Shown here one piece after another: positions 23,892 through 38,511 of a DNA stretch of 64,000 nucleotides. The position numbers and the translations under genes are program-made. Source of the stretch: Streptomyces sp. RPA4-2 (GTDB lineage: Bacteria; Actinomycetota; Actinomycetes; Streptomycetales; Streptomycetaceae); NCBI RefSeq assembly GCF_012273515.2, contig NZ_CP050975.2, positions 7,626,001 through 7,690,000 of the forward strand. The letters run 5' to 3'. Each line of letters starts with the position of its first letter. Position 1 is the first letter of the stretch. The notes under the pieces were generated by a model. That model saw only the letters and a list, made by a program, of their open reading frames with translations, did no database searches and had not been told where the DNA came from.

Positions 23892-25559
23892 TCAGCGCCG
23901 GTCCAGCAATTCCATGAGCGCCTCCCGCAGTGTCGCGCCGGGATCGGCCGACGGGCCCTCGGACCGCCAGGCGACGAACCCGTCGGGGCGGACCAGCACC
24001 GCACCCTCCGTGGTGACACCGTGCGCCCGGGCCCAGTCGCTTCCGCCCTCGGGGGACAGCTCCGCGCCGGGTCCGCCGCCGATCCGGTACGAGTCCAGCG
24101 GCACCGACAGCCGCGCCGCGGCGTCCTTCGCCGCGGTGTGCCACCCGGTGGTGCCGTCCGCCGAACTCAGGAGCACCATGGACCGCTCGTACAGGTCGAG
24201 GGTGGAGATCCGGTCGCCGGAACGCTCCAGCCACAGGTGAGGTGCCCGGCTGCCCGGCTCGCCCGTCAACCGCATGCCGTCCGGCACGATCGGCAGCGTC
24301 GGATCGGCGTCCAGGACCGCGCCGCGCGGATAGCGGTAGGCCAGCGCCACGTTGAGGATGCCGCCGCCCTTGCCATGCGGGCCCCCGGGGCCGCCGGTTC
24401 GGGGCGCGGGCGTGTACCCGGGGTGGCTGTGCTCGACCGAACGCGACGAGGCGCGCGCGCTCGTCGCCTCCGCGACCGGACGGCGCTCCGCGTCGTACGA
24501 GTCCAGCAGCCCGCGGCCGGCCCAGCCGCCCAGGACCGCGGCCAGCTTCCAGGCGAGATTGTGCGCGTCCTGGATACCGGTGTTGGAACCGAACGCCCCG
24601 GTGGGGGACATCTCGTGGGCCGAGTCACCGGCGAGGAGCACCCGGCCGTCCACGTACCGTTCGGCGACCCGCTCGGCCGCGTGCCAGGCGGCCCGGCCGG
24701 TGATCTCCACATCGAGATCCCGTACGCCCGTGGCCCGCCGGATGTGCCGCGCGCACCGCTCGTCGGTGAACTCCTCCAGCGTCTCCCCGTGTTCGGGGTG
24801 CCAGGGAGCGTGGAACACCCAGTGCTCCTTGTTGTCGACCGGCAGCAGCGCCCCGTCGGCCTCCGGGTCGGTCAGATAGCAGACGATGAAGCGCCGGTCG
24901 CCGACGGCCTCCGCGAGGCGCCGGGAGGTGAAGGTGACGCTCACGTTGTGGAACAGGTCGCCCGGGCCGTTGTGCCCGATGCCGAGCCGCTCGCGGACGG
25001 GGCTGCGCGGGCCGTCCGCGGCGACGAGATAGTCCGCCCTGACCGTGCTGTGCTCGCCCGTCACACGGCTCTTGAGCCGCGCGGTCACCCCCTCGGCGTC
25101 CTGCTCGAACGACATCAGTTCCGTGGAGTACCGCAACTCCCCGCCCAGCTCCCGAGCGCACTCCAGCAGCACCGGCTCCAGGTCGTTCTGGCTGCACAGA
25201 CACCATTTGCTGGGGCTGAAACGCGCCAGGCCGCCACCCGGGTCGATGGTCTTGAACAGCCATTCCCCCGCGTCGCCCACCAGCGTCGGAGCCTGCAGGA
25301 TGCCATGGTTCTCCGCCAGGACGGACGCGGCCCGCTCGATGCGCCGCTGCACCCCGGCCACCCGGAACAACTCCATCGTGCGGACGTTGTTGCCGCGTCC
25401 GCGCGGATGGATCGACGTGCCCGGGTGACGCTCGACGAGCAGGTGCGGAACGCCGAGGCGCCCCAGGAACAGCGAAGTGGACAGGCCCACCAGGGAGCCG
25501 CCGACGACGAGGACCGGCGTGTGGTGACCGACCTCGCCGGCCTCTTTCCATCGGTTCAT
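23892..25559 (-). CDS. whiE-ORFVIII: Spore-pigment FAD-dependent hydroxylase (whiE-ORFVIII type)
   Basis: A 555-residue aromatic-polyketide monooxygenase. LVVGGSLVGLSTSLFLGRLG (about 17-36) is the FAD dinucleotide fold, VAADGPRSPVRERLGI the DG motif, and RVLLAGDSAHEMSPTGAFGSNTGIQDAHNLAWKLA the GD motif that contacts FAD ribityl. The C-terminal ~150 residues form the thioredoxin-like domain common in polyketide hydroxylases. It would hydroxylate the pigment polyketide using NAD(P)H and oxygen. GGGAGG lies seven bases before ATG 25559. It is divergent from the PKS operon, exactly as ORFVIII is in Streptomyces coelicolor whiE. It is probably expressed late in sporulation; I could not identify a sigma-F-type promoter with confidence. 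Confidence 0.92.
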   Translation of the reverse strand: MNRWKEAGEVGHHTPVLVVGGSLVGLSTSLFLGRLGVPHLLVERHPGTSIHPRGRGNNVRTMELFRVAGVQRRIERAASVLAENHGILQAPTLVGDAGEWLFKTIDPGGGLARFSPSKWCLCSQNDLEPVLLECARELGGELRYSTELMSFEQDAEGVTARLKSRVTGEHSTVRADYLVAADGPRSPVRERLGIGHNGPGDLFHNVSVTFTSRRLAEAVGDRRFIVCYLTDPEADGALLPVDNKEHWVFHAPWHPEHGETLEEFTDERCARHIRRATGVRDLDVEITGRAAWHAAERVAERYVDGRVLLAGDSAHEMSPTGAFGSNTGIQDAHNLAWKLAAVLGGWAGRGLLDSYDAERRPVAEATSARASSRSVEHSHPGYTPAPRTGGPGGPHGKGGGILNVALAYRYPRGAVLDADPTLPIVPDGMRLTGEPGSRAPHLWLERSGDRISTLDLYERSMVLLSSADGTTGWHTAAKDAAARLSVPLDSYRIGGGPGAELSPEGGSDWARAHGVTTEGAVLVRPDGFVAWRSEGPSADPGATLREALMELLDRR

Positions 25560-25793
25560 TGATTGCCTCCCGTGTCACCCGCGACGTGAGTCAGGAATGG
25601 GATGCAGGTTCCATGCCCTTTGAGGGCCTGGCCGCGAGCCCGGGGCACCCGGATGACACGCAGTTCACTCGTCCGCCCCGTGGGGCTCGCGCGTATCGGA
25701 CGTCCCGTCAACGATCGGCTCATGGCGACCCCGGCCTTTCGGCCACGGCGGTCGTTCCTGACCTTCCGTGAAGAACGAAGAAAGGTGTGCCGG

Positions 25794-26930
25794 ATGACCA
25801 GCTCGGGACGTATCTCGCAGTCGGCGTTCGACGGCTCCAAGCTGCGGGTGATCCTGCTGCTCGATCTGTACGACGGAGCCCAGCAGAAGTTCCTCGACGC
25901 CTACGAACTCATGTGCAACCAGGTCGCGTCCATCCCCGGTCACATCAGCGACCAGCTCTGCCAGTCCATCGAGAACCCCTCGCAGTGGCTCATCACCAGT
26001 GAGTGGGAGAGCGCCCCGCCCTTCCTCGCCTGGGTGAACAGCGAGGAGCACGTCGAGACGGTCAGGCCGATGCACAGCTGCGTCAAGGACACCCGCTCGA
26101 TGCGGTACAGCATCCTGCGCGAGACCCACGGCAACCCGCAGCAGGCGGCGCCGAAGGCCGGCAAGGCCGCCAAGTCCGTCCAGCAGGTACAGGCCCGCGT
26201 GGGCGACGGGGTGGCTCGCCACGCCCTCACCTTCACGGTCAAGCCGGGCTCCGAGTCGAAGGTCGCGGAGATCCTGGCCGGGTACCAGGCGCCCGAGGCC
26301 CAGGTCGACGCCACCACGCGCCTGCGCCGCACCTCGCTCTTCATGCACGGCAACCGCGTCGTGCGCGCGGTGGAAGTGGAGGGCGACCTCCTGGTGGCCC
26401 TGCGCCATGTCGCGCGCCAGCCCGAGGTACGGGCGGTCGAGGAGGCCATCAACCCGTACCTGGAGCAGGACCGCGACCTGGGCAACGAGGACTCGGCGCG
26501 GGTCTTCTTCACCCGCGCGGCCCTGCCGGCCGTGCACCACGTGGTGGCGGACCGGCCGGAACCCGCGGGCCTTCGCCGGCACGCGCTGTACTACCCGGCC
26601 AAGCGCGGCCAGGGGATGGAGCTCGCCCGGCTGCTCGCCCATCAGGACGAGTCCGCGGCGGCCGACCCCGACGGGCCGGTCTACGGGAGCACCGTCTTCC
26701 AGCGCGACGACATCGTGGTGCGCCTCGTCGACATCACGGGCGAACTCGACGCCGACCCCGTCGCCTCGCTCGGCGTCCAGGGCGCCGGCAAGGCCGCGGA
26801 GCTCGAGCGGCTCCTCGACGGTCCCGCGATCGGCGTCGAGGGCTCCCTGGAGACGGAGCGCAACGTCAACCGGCTCCTGTCGCACGCCGACATGATGCCC
26901 GTCACCGACCGCACCTCGGCGGACTCCTGA
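25794..26930 (+). CDS. whiE-ORFI: Spore-pigment protein, SchA/CurD type (whiE-ORFI)
   Basis: A 378-residue protein. Residues ~15-110 resemble an ABM-type ferredoxin-like domain ([22 protein letters not shown], then [23 protein letters not shown]). The remainder has two further related repeats, including [20 protein letters not shown] (about 143) and [21 protein letters not shown]. This is the SchA/CurD architecture found only in spore-pigment loci. Its biochemical role is unproven, but it is probably a cyclase or monooxygenase. AGAAAGG lies about nine bases before ATG 25794. It is the first gene of the PKS operon, divergent from the hydroxylase with a 234-base regulatory gap. Confidence 0.9.
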   Translation: MTSSGRISQSAFDGSKLRVILLLDLYDGAQQKFLDAYELMCNQVASIPGHISDQLCQSIENPSQWLITSEWESAPPFLAWVNSEEHVETVRPMHSCVKDTRSMRYSILRETHGNPQQAAPKAGKAAKSVQQVQARVGDGVARHALTFTVKPGSESKVAEILAGYQAPEAQVDATTRLRRTSLFMHGNRVVRAVEVEGDLLVALRHVARQPEVRAVEEAINPYLEQDRDLGNEDSARVFFTRAALPAVHHVVADRPEPAGLRRHALYYPAKRGQGMELARLLAHQDESAAADPDGPVYGSTVFQRDDIVVRLVDITGELDADPVASLGVQGAGKAAELERLLDGPAIGVEGSLETERNVNRLLSHADMMPVTDRTSADS

Positions 26931-27000
26931 CGGACGGCCGCGGCCCCCAGGCCCGCGGCCGCCCCACCGCACGCCACTTCCACAGTCGGAGGTATCAAGA

Positions 27001-27483
27001 ATGATCCAGAAGCATCCACGCATCGTGGACCTGAGCGAGACGGAACCCAACCGCAGGCGCGGAGGCGACATCCGGGCCATGCTCACCCCCGCCACCGCGG
27101 GTTCCACCAGCGGGTTCATGGGCCTGGCCATCATCCAGCCCGGCGAGCGCATCGGCGAGCACTACCACCCGTACTCCGAGGAGTTCGTGTACGTCGTCAC
27201 CGGCGCGCTCGAGGTGGACCTGGACGGCGAGGCGCACGCGCTCCGGCCGGACCAGGGGCTCCTGATCCCGATCAACATGCGCCACCGCTTCCGCAACGTC
27301 GGTGACACGGAGGCCCGCATGGTCTTCCACCTGGGCCCGCTCGCCCCCCGGCCGAGCCTCGGTCACGTCGACACGGAGGTGACCGACGGACACGGGCCCG
27401 CCCCCGAGTTCGTCGCCGCCGGGACGGACCTGTCCGCGCCTGACCACGGACGGCCGTCCGAGCGAAGTGGGGCCATAAAGTGA
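27001..27483 (+). CDS. whiE-ORFII: Spore-pigment cupin protein (whiE-ORFII)
   Basis: A 160-residue single cupin. The metal-binding first motif is [21 protein letters not shown], with two His and a Glu. The second motif is [16 protein letters not shown]. The same protein occurs at this place in whiE-type loci. It may act as a cyclase or oxygenase on the polyketide chain or stabilise the complex. GGAGGT precedes ATG 27001. Its stop overlaps the ketosynthase start (GTGA), so translation is coupled. Confidence 0.92.
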   Translation: MIQKHPRIVDLSETEPNRRRGGDIRAMLTPATAGSTSGFMGLAIIQPGERIGEHYHPYSEEFVYVVTGALEVDLDGEAHALRPDQGLLIPINMRHRFRNVGDTEARMVFHLGPLAPRPSLGHVDTEVTDGHGPAPEFVAAGTDLSAPDHGRPSERSGAIK

Positions 27484-28748
27484 CCCGGCGGGTGGCCGTC
27501 ACCGGCATCGGTGTGGTCGCTCCGGGCGGCACCGGAGCGACGGCGTTCTGGGACCTCCTCGCCAACGGCCGTACCGCGACCCGCGGCATCACGCTGTTCG
27601 ATCCGGTGGGCCTGCGCTCGCGCATAGCCGCCGAATGCGACTTCGACCCCCTCGCGCACGGTCTCGACCCGGAGCTGAGTCAGCACACGGACCGGTACAT
27701 CCAGTTCGCCGCGGTCGCGGCCAACGAGGCCGTACGCGACTCGGGACTCGACACCGCCAGGGAGGACCCCTGGCGGGTCGGTGTCTCGCTCGGCAGCGCC
27801 GTCGGCGGTACCACCCGCCTGGAACACGACTACGTCAAGGTCAGTGAGGGCGGTCGACGGTGGGACGTGGACCACCGCGCCGCCGACCCGCAACTGCACC
27901 TGGCGTTCTCACCCAGCACGCTCGCCTCGGTGGTCGCCGAACAGTTCGGCGCGCAGGGTCCGGTACAGACCGTCTCCACGGGCTGCACCTCCGGACTCGA
28001 CGCGGTCGGCTACGCCTTCCACACGATCGAGGAGGGCCGGGCCGACGTCTGCATCGCCGGGGCGTCCGACTCTCCCATATCCCCGATCACCATGGCCTGC
28101 TTCGACGCCATCAAGGCGACGTCGCCCGACAACGACGACCCGGAACACGCCTCCCGGCCCTTCGATGCCAACCGCAACGGCTTCGTCATGGGCGAGGGCG
28201 CGGCGGTACTCGTCCTCGAGGAGTACGAGCACGCCCGGGCCCGCGGTGCGCACATCTACTGCGAGATCGGCGGCTACGCCACCTACGGCAACGCCTACCA
28301 CATGACCGGTCTGACCAGTGAGGGCCGTGAGATGGCCCGGGCGATCGACACCACGCTCGACCAGGCGCGACTCGATCCGACACTGATCGACTACGTCAAC
28401 GCGCACGGCTCGGGCACCCGGCAGAACGACCGCCACGAGACCGCCGCGGTCAAGCGGTCGCTGGGCGCACACGCGTACAAGACACCCATGAGCTCCATCA
28501 AATCCATGGTGGGGCACTCGCTGGGCGCGATCGGCGCGATCGAGGTCGTCGCCTGCGTCCTCGCCCTGAAGCACCAGGTCGTGCCGCCCACCGCGAACTA
28601 CGAAACCCCCGACCCCGAGTGCGACCTGGACTACGTTCCGCGCACCGCACGCCCCCGGAAGCTCCGCAACGTGCTCTCCGTGGGCAGCGGATTCGGCGGT
28701 TTCCAGTCCGCGGTGCTCCTGACCGGGCCGGGTGGGAGGAACCCATGA
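27480..28748 (+). CDS. whiE-ORFIII: Type II PKS ketosynthase alpha (whiE-ORFIII)
   Basis: A 422-residue KS-alpha. Cys169 in [16 protein letters not shown] is the condensing nucleophile. The catalytic His residues are in [13 protein letters not shown] and [18 protein letters not shown]. It elongates the poly-beta-keto chain with malonyl units on the ACP, together with the chain length factor. The start is GTG 27480, overlapping the cupin stop. It ends in an ATGA overlap with the chain length factor gene, the usual translational coupling for this heterodimer. Confidence 0.96.
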   Translation: MTRRVAVTGIGVVAPGGTGATAFWDLLANGRTATRGITLFDPVGLRSRIAAECDFDPLAHGLDPELSQHTDRYIQFAAVAANEAVRDSGLDTAREDPWRVGVSLGSAVGGTTRLEHDYVKVSEGGRRWDVDHRAADPQLHLAFSPSTLASVVAEQFGAQGPVQTVSTGCTSGLDAVGYAFHTIEEGRADVCIAGASDSPISPITMACFDAIKATSPDNDDPEHASRPFDANRNGFVMGEGAAVLVLEEYEHARARGAHIYCEIGGYATYGNAYHMTGLTSEGREMARAIDTTLDQARLDPTLIDYVNAHGSGTRQNDRHETAAVKRSLGAHAYKTPMSSIKSMVGHSLGAIGAIEVVACVLALKHQVVPPTANYETPDPECDLDYVPRTARPRKLRNVLSVGSGFGGFQSAVLLTGPGGRNP

Positions 28749-30001
28749 CCAGTCAGCGCACTGAGCGCCCCCGGCGCGCGGCCATCACCGGGATCGGTGT
28801 GATCGCGCCCAACGGATTGCGAGCCGACGCCTACTGGAAGTCCATCAGTGAGGGGCTCGGCGTTCTGGGCCGGATCACCCGCGAGGGATGCGAGCACCTG
28901 CCGCTCCGCGTCGCCGGCGAGGTCCGCTCCTTCGACGCCGCGTCCCTCATCGAGGAGCGCTTCCTCGTCCAGACCGACCGCTTCAGTCACTTCGCCATGG
29001 CCGCGACCGTCCTCGCCCTGGACGACGCCGGCCTCGGCCACGGGGAGCCCGCGGAGCCGTACAACATCGGCGTGGTCACCGCGGCCGGCTCCGGAGGCGG
29101 GGAGTTCGGGCAGCGGGAACTCCAGAAACTGTGGGGCCAGGGATCCCGGTACGTCGGCCCGTACCAGTCCATCGCCTGGTTCTACGCCGCCAGCACCGGC
29201 CAGATCTCCATCCGGGGCGGCTTCAAGGGGCCGTGCGGAGTGGTCGCCAGCGACGAGGCCGGCGGCCTGGACGCCATCGCGCACGCCGCCCGCGGCGTAC
29301 GGCGCGGCACCGGATCGGTCCTCGCCGGGTCCGCCGAGGCGCCCCTCGCCCCGTACTCGATGGTCTGCCAGCTCGGCTACCCCGAGATCAGCACCGTCGA
29401 GGACCCCGATCGCGCCTACCGGCCCTTCACCGAGGGGGCCTGCGGGTTCGCACCCGCGGAGGGCGGCGCGATGCTCGTCGTGGAGGAAGAGGCTCGCGCC
29501 CGCGACCGCGGTGCCGCGATCCGGGCCACCGTGGCCGGGCACGGCGCCACCTTCACGGGGGCCTCCCGCTGGGAGCAGTCCCGGGAGGGACTCGCCCAGG
29601 CCATCCGGGTCGCCCTCGACGAGGCGGGCTGCGCCCCGCAGGACATCGACGTCGTGTTCGCCGACGCCCTGGGCGTGCCCGAGGCGGACCGCGCCGAAGC
29701 CCTGGCCATCGCCGACGCCCTGGGGGCGCACGGCACCCGGGTGCCCGTCACGGCGCCCAAGACCGGGATCGGGCGGGCCTACTGCGCGGCACCCGTGCTG
29801 GACACCGCGGCCGCGGTGCTCGCCATGGAGAACGGGCTGGTGCCCCCCACCCCCAACGTGTTCGACATCTGCCACGACCTCGACCTGGTGATGTCCAGCG
29901 CTCGCCCCGCCGAGCTGAACACGGCCCTGATCCTCAGCAGGGGACTCATGGGATCCAACGCGGCGCTGGTCGTGCGCCGCGGCGGCGAATCCGCCCGATA
30001 G
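28745..30001 (+). CDS. whiE-ORFIV: Type II PKS chain length factor, KS-beta (whiE-ORFIV)
   Basis: A 418-residue KS-like partner of KS-alpha. The nucleophile position is Glu171 ([18 protein letters not shown]) in place of the Cys of KS-alpha. Most chain length factors have Gln there. The partner subunit sets the length of the chain; whiE systems are known for long (about C24) chains. ATG 28745 overlaps the KS-alpha stop, which also excludes the longer upstream frame. The ACP gene follows 24 bases later. Confidence 0.93.
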   Translation: MTSQRTERPRRAAITGIGVIAPNGLRADAYWKSISEGLGVLGRITREGCEHLPLRVAGEVRSFDAASLIEERFLVQTDRFSHFAMAATVLALDDAGLGHGEPAEPYNIGVVTAAGSGGGEFGQRELQKLWGQGSRYVGPYQSIAWFYAASTGQISIRGGFKGPCGVVASDEAGGLDAIAHAARGVRRGTGSVLAGSAEAPLAPYSMVCQLGYPEISTVEDPDRAYRPFTEGACGFAPAEGGAMLVVEEEARARDRGAAIRATVAGHGATFTGASRWEQSREGLAQAIRVALDEAGCAPQDIDVVFADALGVPEADRAEALAIADALGAHGTRVPVTAPKTGIGRAYCAAPVLDTAAAVLAMENGLVPPTPNVFDICHDLDLVMSSARPAELNTALILSRGLMGSNAALVVRRGGESAR

Positions 30002-30025
30002 GACCGGGCGGGAAGGAGAACACAG

Positions 30026-30764
<739 letters not shown>

Positions 30765-30787
30765 TCACCGACCCAGGAAGGACCCCG

Positions 30788-31120
30788 ATGCATCACGCCC
30801 TGATCGTCGCCCGGATGGCGCCCGACTCGGCGCCGGCGATCGCCGACGTGTTCGCCGCCTCCGACCGCGGTGAACTGCCGCACCTGATCGGCGTCAACCG
30901 GCGCAGCCTCTTCCAGTTCGGTGATGTGTACATGCACCTCATCGAATCCGACAAGGACCCCGCGCCCGCCATCGCGAAGGTGGTCGGGCACCCGGAGTTC
31001 CGCAGCGTCAGCGAGGAACTGTCCGCGTACGTCAGTGCGTACGACCCGCAGACGTGGCGCAGCCCCAAGGACGCCATGGCCCGCTGCTTCTACCGCTGGG
31101 AGCGCGCCGCCGCCTCCTGA
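30788..31120 (+). CDS. whiE-ORFVII: TcmI-family polyketide cyclase (whiE-ORFVII)
   Basis: A 110-residue ferredoxin-like cyclase (MHHALIVARMAPDSAPAIAD through DVYMHLIESDKDPAPAIAKV to DAMARCFYRWE), typical of TcmI/WhiE-ORFVII. It closes later rings of the polyketide. GGAAGG sits six bases before ATG 30788. It is the last gene of the operon, followed by the strong hairpin at 31139. Confidence 0.92.
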   Translation: MHHALIVARMAPDSAPAIADVFAASDRGELPHLIGVNRRSLFQFGDVYMHLIESDKDPAPAIAKVVGHPEFRSVSEELSAYVSAYDPQTWRSPKDAMARCFYRWERAAAS

Positions 31121-31138
31121 CCGGGCGCCCGGACACAA

Positions 31139-31182
31139 CCCGAGGCCGCCGGATCCGCGAACGCGGATCCGGCGGCCTCGGG
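31139..31182. terminator. Strong bidirectional terminator after the whiE operon
   Basis: A perfect 21-bp stem (31139-31159 with 31162-31182) with only AA at the tip, between the PKS operon and the converging methyltransferase gene. Confidence 0.92.
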
Positions 31183-31232
31183 TTTGCGGGGCGGGCCTGT
31201 GCGGGGCGGCCGGCCCGGGACGCCGTGTCGGC

Positions 31233-32291
31233 TCAGGCCGGGACGGTGCACTCGAACGCGTGGAGATACGCGTTGACCGGACGGACCTCACCGATGACCA
31301 GGCCCGCGGCCGTCAGCCGGTCGACCATGCTCTGCCGGGTGTGCTTCGCGCCACCGACGTTGAGGAGCAGCAGCAGGTCCATGGAGGTCGTGAACTTCAT
31401 CGACGGGGTGTCGTCCACGAGGTTCTCGATGACGACGACGCGGGCACCGGGCAGCGCCGCCTTGCGGATGTTCGCCAGCGCCCGGCGGGTGCTGTCGTCG
31501 TCCCACTCCAGGATGTTCTTGATGATGTACACGTCCGCCTGTACCGGGATGTCCTCGCGGCAGTCACCGGGCACGATGCGCACCCGGTCGGCCAGCGAAC
31601 CCCCGTCGCGCAGGCGCGCGTCGGCGTTCGCCACCACGCCCGGCAGGTCGAGCAGGGTGCCGTGCATCCCGGGGTGCTTCTCCAGCAGGCCGGCCACGAC
31701 CTGCCCCTGACCGCCTCCGATGTCGGCGACCGAGGCCACCCCACCGAGGTCGAGCAGGGCCGCGACGTCGCGCGCCGACTGCTCGCTGGACGTCGTCATG
31801 GCCCGGTTGAAGACGTACGCGGACTCGGGCGCCTCCTCGTTGAGGTACTCGAAGAACTCCCTCTCGTACACGTCCTCGAAGACGTTGCGGCCGGAGCGCA
31901 CCGCCTCGTCGAGCCGGGGCCAGACGTTCCACGTCCAGGGCTCGGTGCACCACAGGGCGATGTACCGCAGGCTGTGCGGGTCGTCCTCGCGCAGCAGCCG
32001 GGACATCTCCGTGTGGGCGAAGGAGCCGTCGGGGCGCTCCACGAAGACGCCCTGGCAGGACAGAGCGCGCAACAGCCGGCGCAGGGTCCCCGGCTGGGTC
32101 TTGACCGCCGCCGCCAGGTCCTCGACGCTCATCGGCGTCTCTTCCAGGGCGTCGGCCACGCCCAGGCGGGCGGCGGCGCGTACGGCGGCGGCGCACGCCG
32201 CTCCGAAGACGAGCTCCCGCAGCCGCATGGGCGGCGGGGGAGCCTGTTCGGCGGTGGTCATCCGGTCCGGAGCCTGCTCGGCAGTCGTCAT
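31233..32291 (-). CDS. SAM-dependent O-methyltransferase
   Basis: A 352-residue small-molecule O-methyltransferase of the type acting on aromatic polyketides. A winged-helix dimerisation domain spans about 25-110. The Rossmann domain has VADIGGGQGQVVAGLLEKHPG (SAM motif I), GTLLDLPGVV, VRIVPGDCREDIP and IIKNILEWDDDSTRRALANI (in the region that bears the catalytic general base in the family). The first residues are a tandem duplication, MTTAEQAPDRMTTAEQAP. GAGG precedes the first ATG at 32291. It overlaps the beta-helix gene by four bases (ATGA). Lying next to the whiE operon, it is a plausible pigment-tailoring enzyme not found in the S. coelicolor locus. Confidence 0.88.
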   Translation of the reverse strand: MTTAEQAPDRMTTAEQAPPPPMRLRELVFGAACAAAVRAAARLGVADALEETPMSVEDLAAAVKTQPGTLRRLLRALSCQGVFVERPDGSFAHTEMSRLLREDDPHSLRYIALWCTEPWTWNVWPRLDEAVRSGRNVFEDVYEREFFEYLNEEAPESAYVFNRAMTTSSEQSARDVAALLDLGGVASVADIGGGQGQVVAGLLEKHPGMHGTLLDLPGVVANADARLRDGGSLADRVRIVPGDCREDIPVQADVYIIKNILEWDDDSTRRALANIRKAALPGARVVVIENLVDDTPSMKFTTSMDLLLLLNVGGAKHTRQSMVDRLTAAGLVIGEVRPVNAYLHAFECTVPA

Positions 32292-33412
32292 CTGGTGCCT
32301 CGCTTCTTCTGTCGTGCCTTGGGTGGGGGGTGGGGGAGCGATGGGACGGTCAGCACCGGCTTAGCGGGCTGGGAGACCCGGCAGGTGTTGCGGCGGAACA
32401 CGTTGTCCGTGCCGGCGGGGTCCCGGTCGGCCAGGTCGGCCGGGCCGTTGCGCAGCACCACGTTGTCGTGGATCACGTTGCCGCGGTTGGCCGCGCCGAC
32501 GAAGCTCTTGAACAGCACGATGCCGCCCGACAGGGGGGAGGTGCCCACGTTGTCCACGACCCAGTTCTTCGTCACCAGGGAGTTCTCGGTGCCGGTGAGG
32601 ACGATGCCCGAGCCCTGCAGAGCGGGCAGCCGGGGGGTCTTGGGGCAGGACCTGTTGTTGGCGTGGAGGTAGTTACGGCGCACGGTCAGCGCTCCGGCGG
32701 GCGGCTTGTTCTCGTCGCCCACGACGAACACCGCGGCGCAGTTGCCGGTCGCCTCGTTGTGGTCGACGGTGAGGTTGCGCAGCCGGCGTACCGTGATGCC
32801 GATCCGGTTGTCGACCAGTCGGTTGTCACTGATCACCGTCCCCCGGGTGTCCCGGGCGCCCTCCTCGGCGGACACCGTGTTGGCGACGAACAGGCCGGCG
32901 TCGCCGTTGCCCCGGGCGGTGTTGTGCCGGAACACCCCGCGGTCGGACCTCTCCTGGGCGATGCCCCACTGGCCGTTGTCCTCGGCGGTCACCCCGCGGA
33001 CGGTCAGCCGGTCGGTCCCCGACGCCCACAGGCCCTGCTTGGCGAAGCCCTTGACGGTCAGCGCGCGCACGGTGACACCGGTGAGGGGAGCGCTGTCCGT
33101 CCCGGTCACGCAGATGCCGTTGCCGGCCTTGGCGCAGACGTCGGCGGAGGCCGGGCCCGGCTCGATGACGGTGCGGCGGGCGCCGGAGCCCCGCACCGTC
33201 AGGTCCGGCACGGTGATGCGGACGCTCTCGTGATACGTGCCGGGGGAGATGAGGACGGTGTCCCCCGGCCGTGCGGTGTCCACGGCCTTCTGGATGGACT
33301 CGCCGGGCCTCACCAGGTGCACGGTGCGGTGGTCGGCCGACGGGGCGGCGCCCAGCCCCGACGCCATGACGGCCGCGGTGCACGCGAGATAGGCCATCTG
33401 TCGTTTGGTCAT
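32288..33412 (-). CDS. Secreted right-handed beta-helix repeat protein
   Basis: A 374-residue protein with an N-terminal signal peptide (MTKRQMAYLACTAAVMASGL). It then shows the parallel beta-helix repeat pattern: PGESIQKAVDTARPGDTVLI at the start, and many N/D-rich turns such as DNGQWGIAQERSDRGVFRHN, DNRLVDNRIGITVRRLRNLT and NVIHDNVVLRNGP. Such proteins bind or cleave polysaccharides, but no catalytic motif is recognisable. It is the first gene of a two-gene operon with the methyltransferase. A TAGCTT hexamer six bases before the ATG suggests leaderless translation. Its association with the spore-pigment locus is by position only. Confidence 0.82.
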   Translation of the reverse strand: MTKRQMAYLACTAAVMASGLGAAPSADHRTVHLVRPGESIQKAVDTARPGDTVLISPGTYHESVRITVPDLTVRGSGARRTVIEPGPASADVCAKAGNGICVTGTDSAPLTGVTVRALTVKGFAKQGLWASGTDRLTVRGVTAEDNGQWGIAQERSDRGVFRHNTARGNGDAGLFVANTVSAEEGARDTRGTVISDNRLVDNRIGITVRRLRNLTVDHNEATGNCAAVFVVGDENKPPAGALTVRRNYLHANNRSCPKTPRLPALQGSGIVLTGTENSLVTKNWVVDNVGTSPLSGGIVLFKSFVGAANRGNVIHDNVVLRNGPADLADRDPAGTDNVFRRNTCRVSQPAKPVLTVPSLPHPPPKARQKKRGTR

Positions 33413-33561
33413 GGGCCGAAGCTATGAGCGGGGGTTCCGGCACGCCACCGCTGATCACCCAGGTGGACAGCCCTTGTCGCCCCTTGGGTGTGCGCCGGTG
33501 TGTCGGTCGGCCACGCGGAGACTCTGACGGGGTATCAGGACGACGGAGGACCCTGCCCGGT

Positions 33562-33584
33562 ACACCGTGTCCGGCGCACGGTGT
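33562..33584. promoter_or_regulatory. Inverted repeat ACACCGTG-N7-CACGGTGT
   Basis: Perfect 8-bp arms (33562-33569 and 33577-33584) about 150 bases upstream of the beta-helix gene. A further ACGGTG occurs at about 33591. It is a candidate operator for that operon. Confidence 0.4.
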
Positions 33585-33643
33585 GGGCACACGGTGGACG
33601 ACACAAGGTGTCCGGCCCGGGGCCACCGGACCGGCGGAACGCC

Positions 33644-33676
33644 GCCGCCCCGGCCGGAGGACCCGGCCGGGGCGGC
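33644..33676 (-). terminator. Terminator of icd
   Basis: A perfect 14-bp stem (33644-33657 with 33663-33676) with a five-base loop, 33 bases past the icd stop. Confidence 0.85.
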
Positions 33677-33708
33677 GCAGTCGTGGCCCGTCGGGGCACG
33701 ACGGTATG

Positions 33709-37342
<3,634 letters not shown>

Positions 37343-37607
37343 CGGTGACCTCCTGGGAGACCGGGGCCGGGGTGAGGGCCCATGGGCCGTATGCGCTGTG
37401 TCGTCACTTGCCACCTGCTCGAATCCGGGAACGCACGATCACGCCCGGACGGCCGTTCGGCTTCCGGGGCGACCGCTCATCCTGCCGTACCCGGGGGTAG
37501 GTCCGTGACCGGGTCCGCGCACCCGCGCCATTGCCGTCCGTCCGTCACCAGGCCCGCGCACGGCGGCTCTTGACGGAACCGGGCCCCCGGCCGTGCCCTC
37601 GCCCGCC

Positions 37608-38372
37608 TCACGTCCCGCTGAACGAACCGTGCCGCCCGGCTCCCGACGCGAAGCGTGCCGCGCCCTCCATGCCGTCGGCCAACACGTCCATGCCGTGGCG
37701 GAGTTCACCGCGCAGGGCGGTCTGCTCGACCAGGCCCTCCTGGTCGAGCACCGAGGCGCGGTCGCTGCGCAGGCAGGACTGGGGGAAGCCGGCGATGTCG
37801 GCGGCCAGTTCCTCGGCCGCGGCACGGGCCCGGCCGTTCGGGACGAGGCGGTTGACGAGCCCCATCCCGTACGCCTCGGGGGCGGGAACCGGGCGGCCGG
37901 TGAGGATCATGTCCATCGCGCGGCTGGTGCCGATGAGGCGGGGCAGGCGCACGGTGCCGCCGTCGATGAGCGGGACGCCCCAACGGCGGCAGAACACACC
38001 GAGGACCGCGTCCTCCTCCGCGACCCGCAGATCGCACCAGAGCGCCAGTTCCAGCCCCCCGGCCACGGCATGCCCCGCGACCGCCGCGATGACCGGCTTG
38101 GACAGCCGCAGGCGGGTCGGGCCCATCGGCCCGTCACCGTCCTCGGCGACCCGGTTGCCGTGCTCGGTACCGATCGCCTTGAGGTCCGCGCCGGCGCAGA
38201 ACGTGCCGCCCTCGCCCCAGAGCACCGCCACCCGGGCCGTGTCATCGGCCTCGAACTCCCGGAAGGCGTCGGCCAGTTCGACGGCCGTCGGGCCGTCCAC
38301 CGCGTTGCGGGCGCCGGGGCGGGAGAGGACCACCGTGGTCACGTACCCCTGGCGTTCGGTCCGGACCGGCAT
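37608..38372 (-). CDS. Enoyl-CoA hydratase/isomerase (crotonase) family protein
   Basis: A 254-residue crotonase fold. GGTFCAGADLKAIG forms the first part of the oxyanion hole and acyl-CoA site. AAVAGHAVAGGLELALWCDLRVAEEDAVLGV is the second. GVPLIDGGTVRLPRLIG is the usual following loop. In hydratases a glutamate occupies the GG[LF]EL-E position; the exact catalytic pair is not clear here, so hydratase against isomerase is undecided. It acts on acyl-CoA in the cytosol. AAGGGGG lies about eight bases before the ATG. Neighbouring genes are unrelated. Confidence 0.88.
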   Translation of the reverse strand: MPVRTERQGYVTTVVLSRPGARNAVDGPTAVELADAFREFEADDTARVAVLWGEGGTFCAGADLKAIGTEHGNRVAEDGDGPMGPTRLRLSKPVIAAVAGHAVAGGLELALWCDLRVAEEDAVLGVFCRRWGVPLIDGGTVRLPRLIGTSRAMDMILTGRPVPAPEAYGMGLVNRLVPNGRARAAAEELAADIAGFPQSCLRSDRASVLDQEGLVEQTALRGELRHGMDVLADGMEGAARFASGAGRHGSFSGT

Positions 38373-38511
38373 CCTGCTGCCCCCTTCTCCGGCTGACGTA
38401 CGTCCGAGGCTACTCCGTGCCGTCCGCCGCCCTGCGGGGCCCGCCGCCGTCCGGGGCCCCTCATCGTGCGGGCCCGCTACCGTGCGGGCCCCGCTTACCG
38501 TGCGGGCCCGG

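Noticed and set aside
25560..25793. Sigma-F-type promoters between whiE-ORFVIII and ORFI
   Set aside because: Only loose matches such as GGGCAT were found, with no paired -35, so none is claimed.
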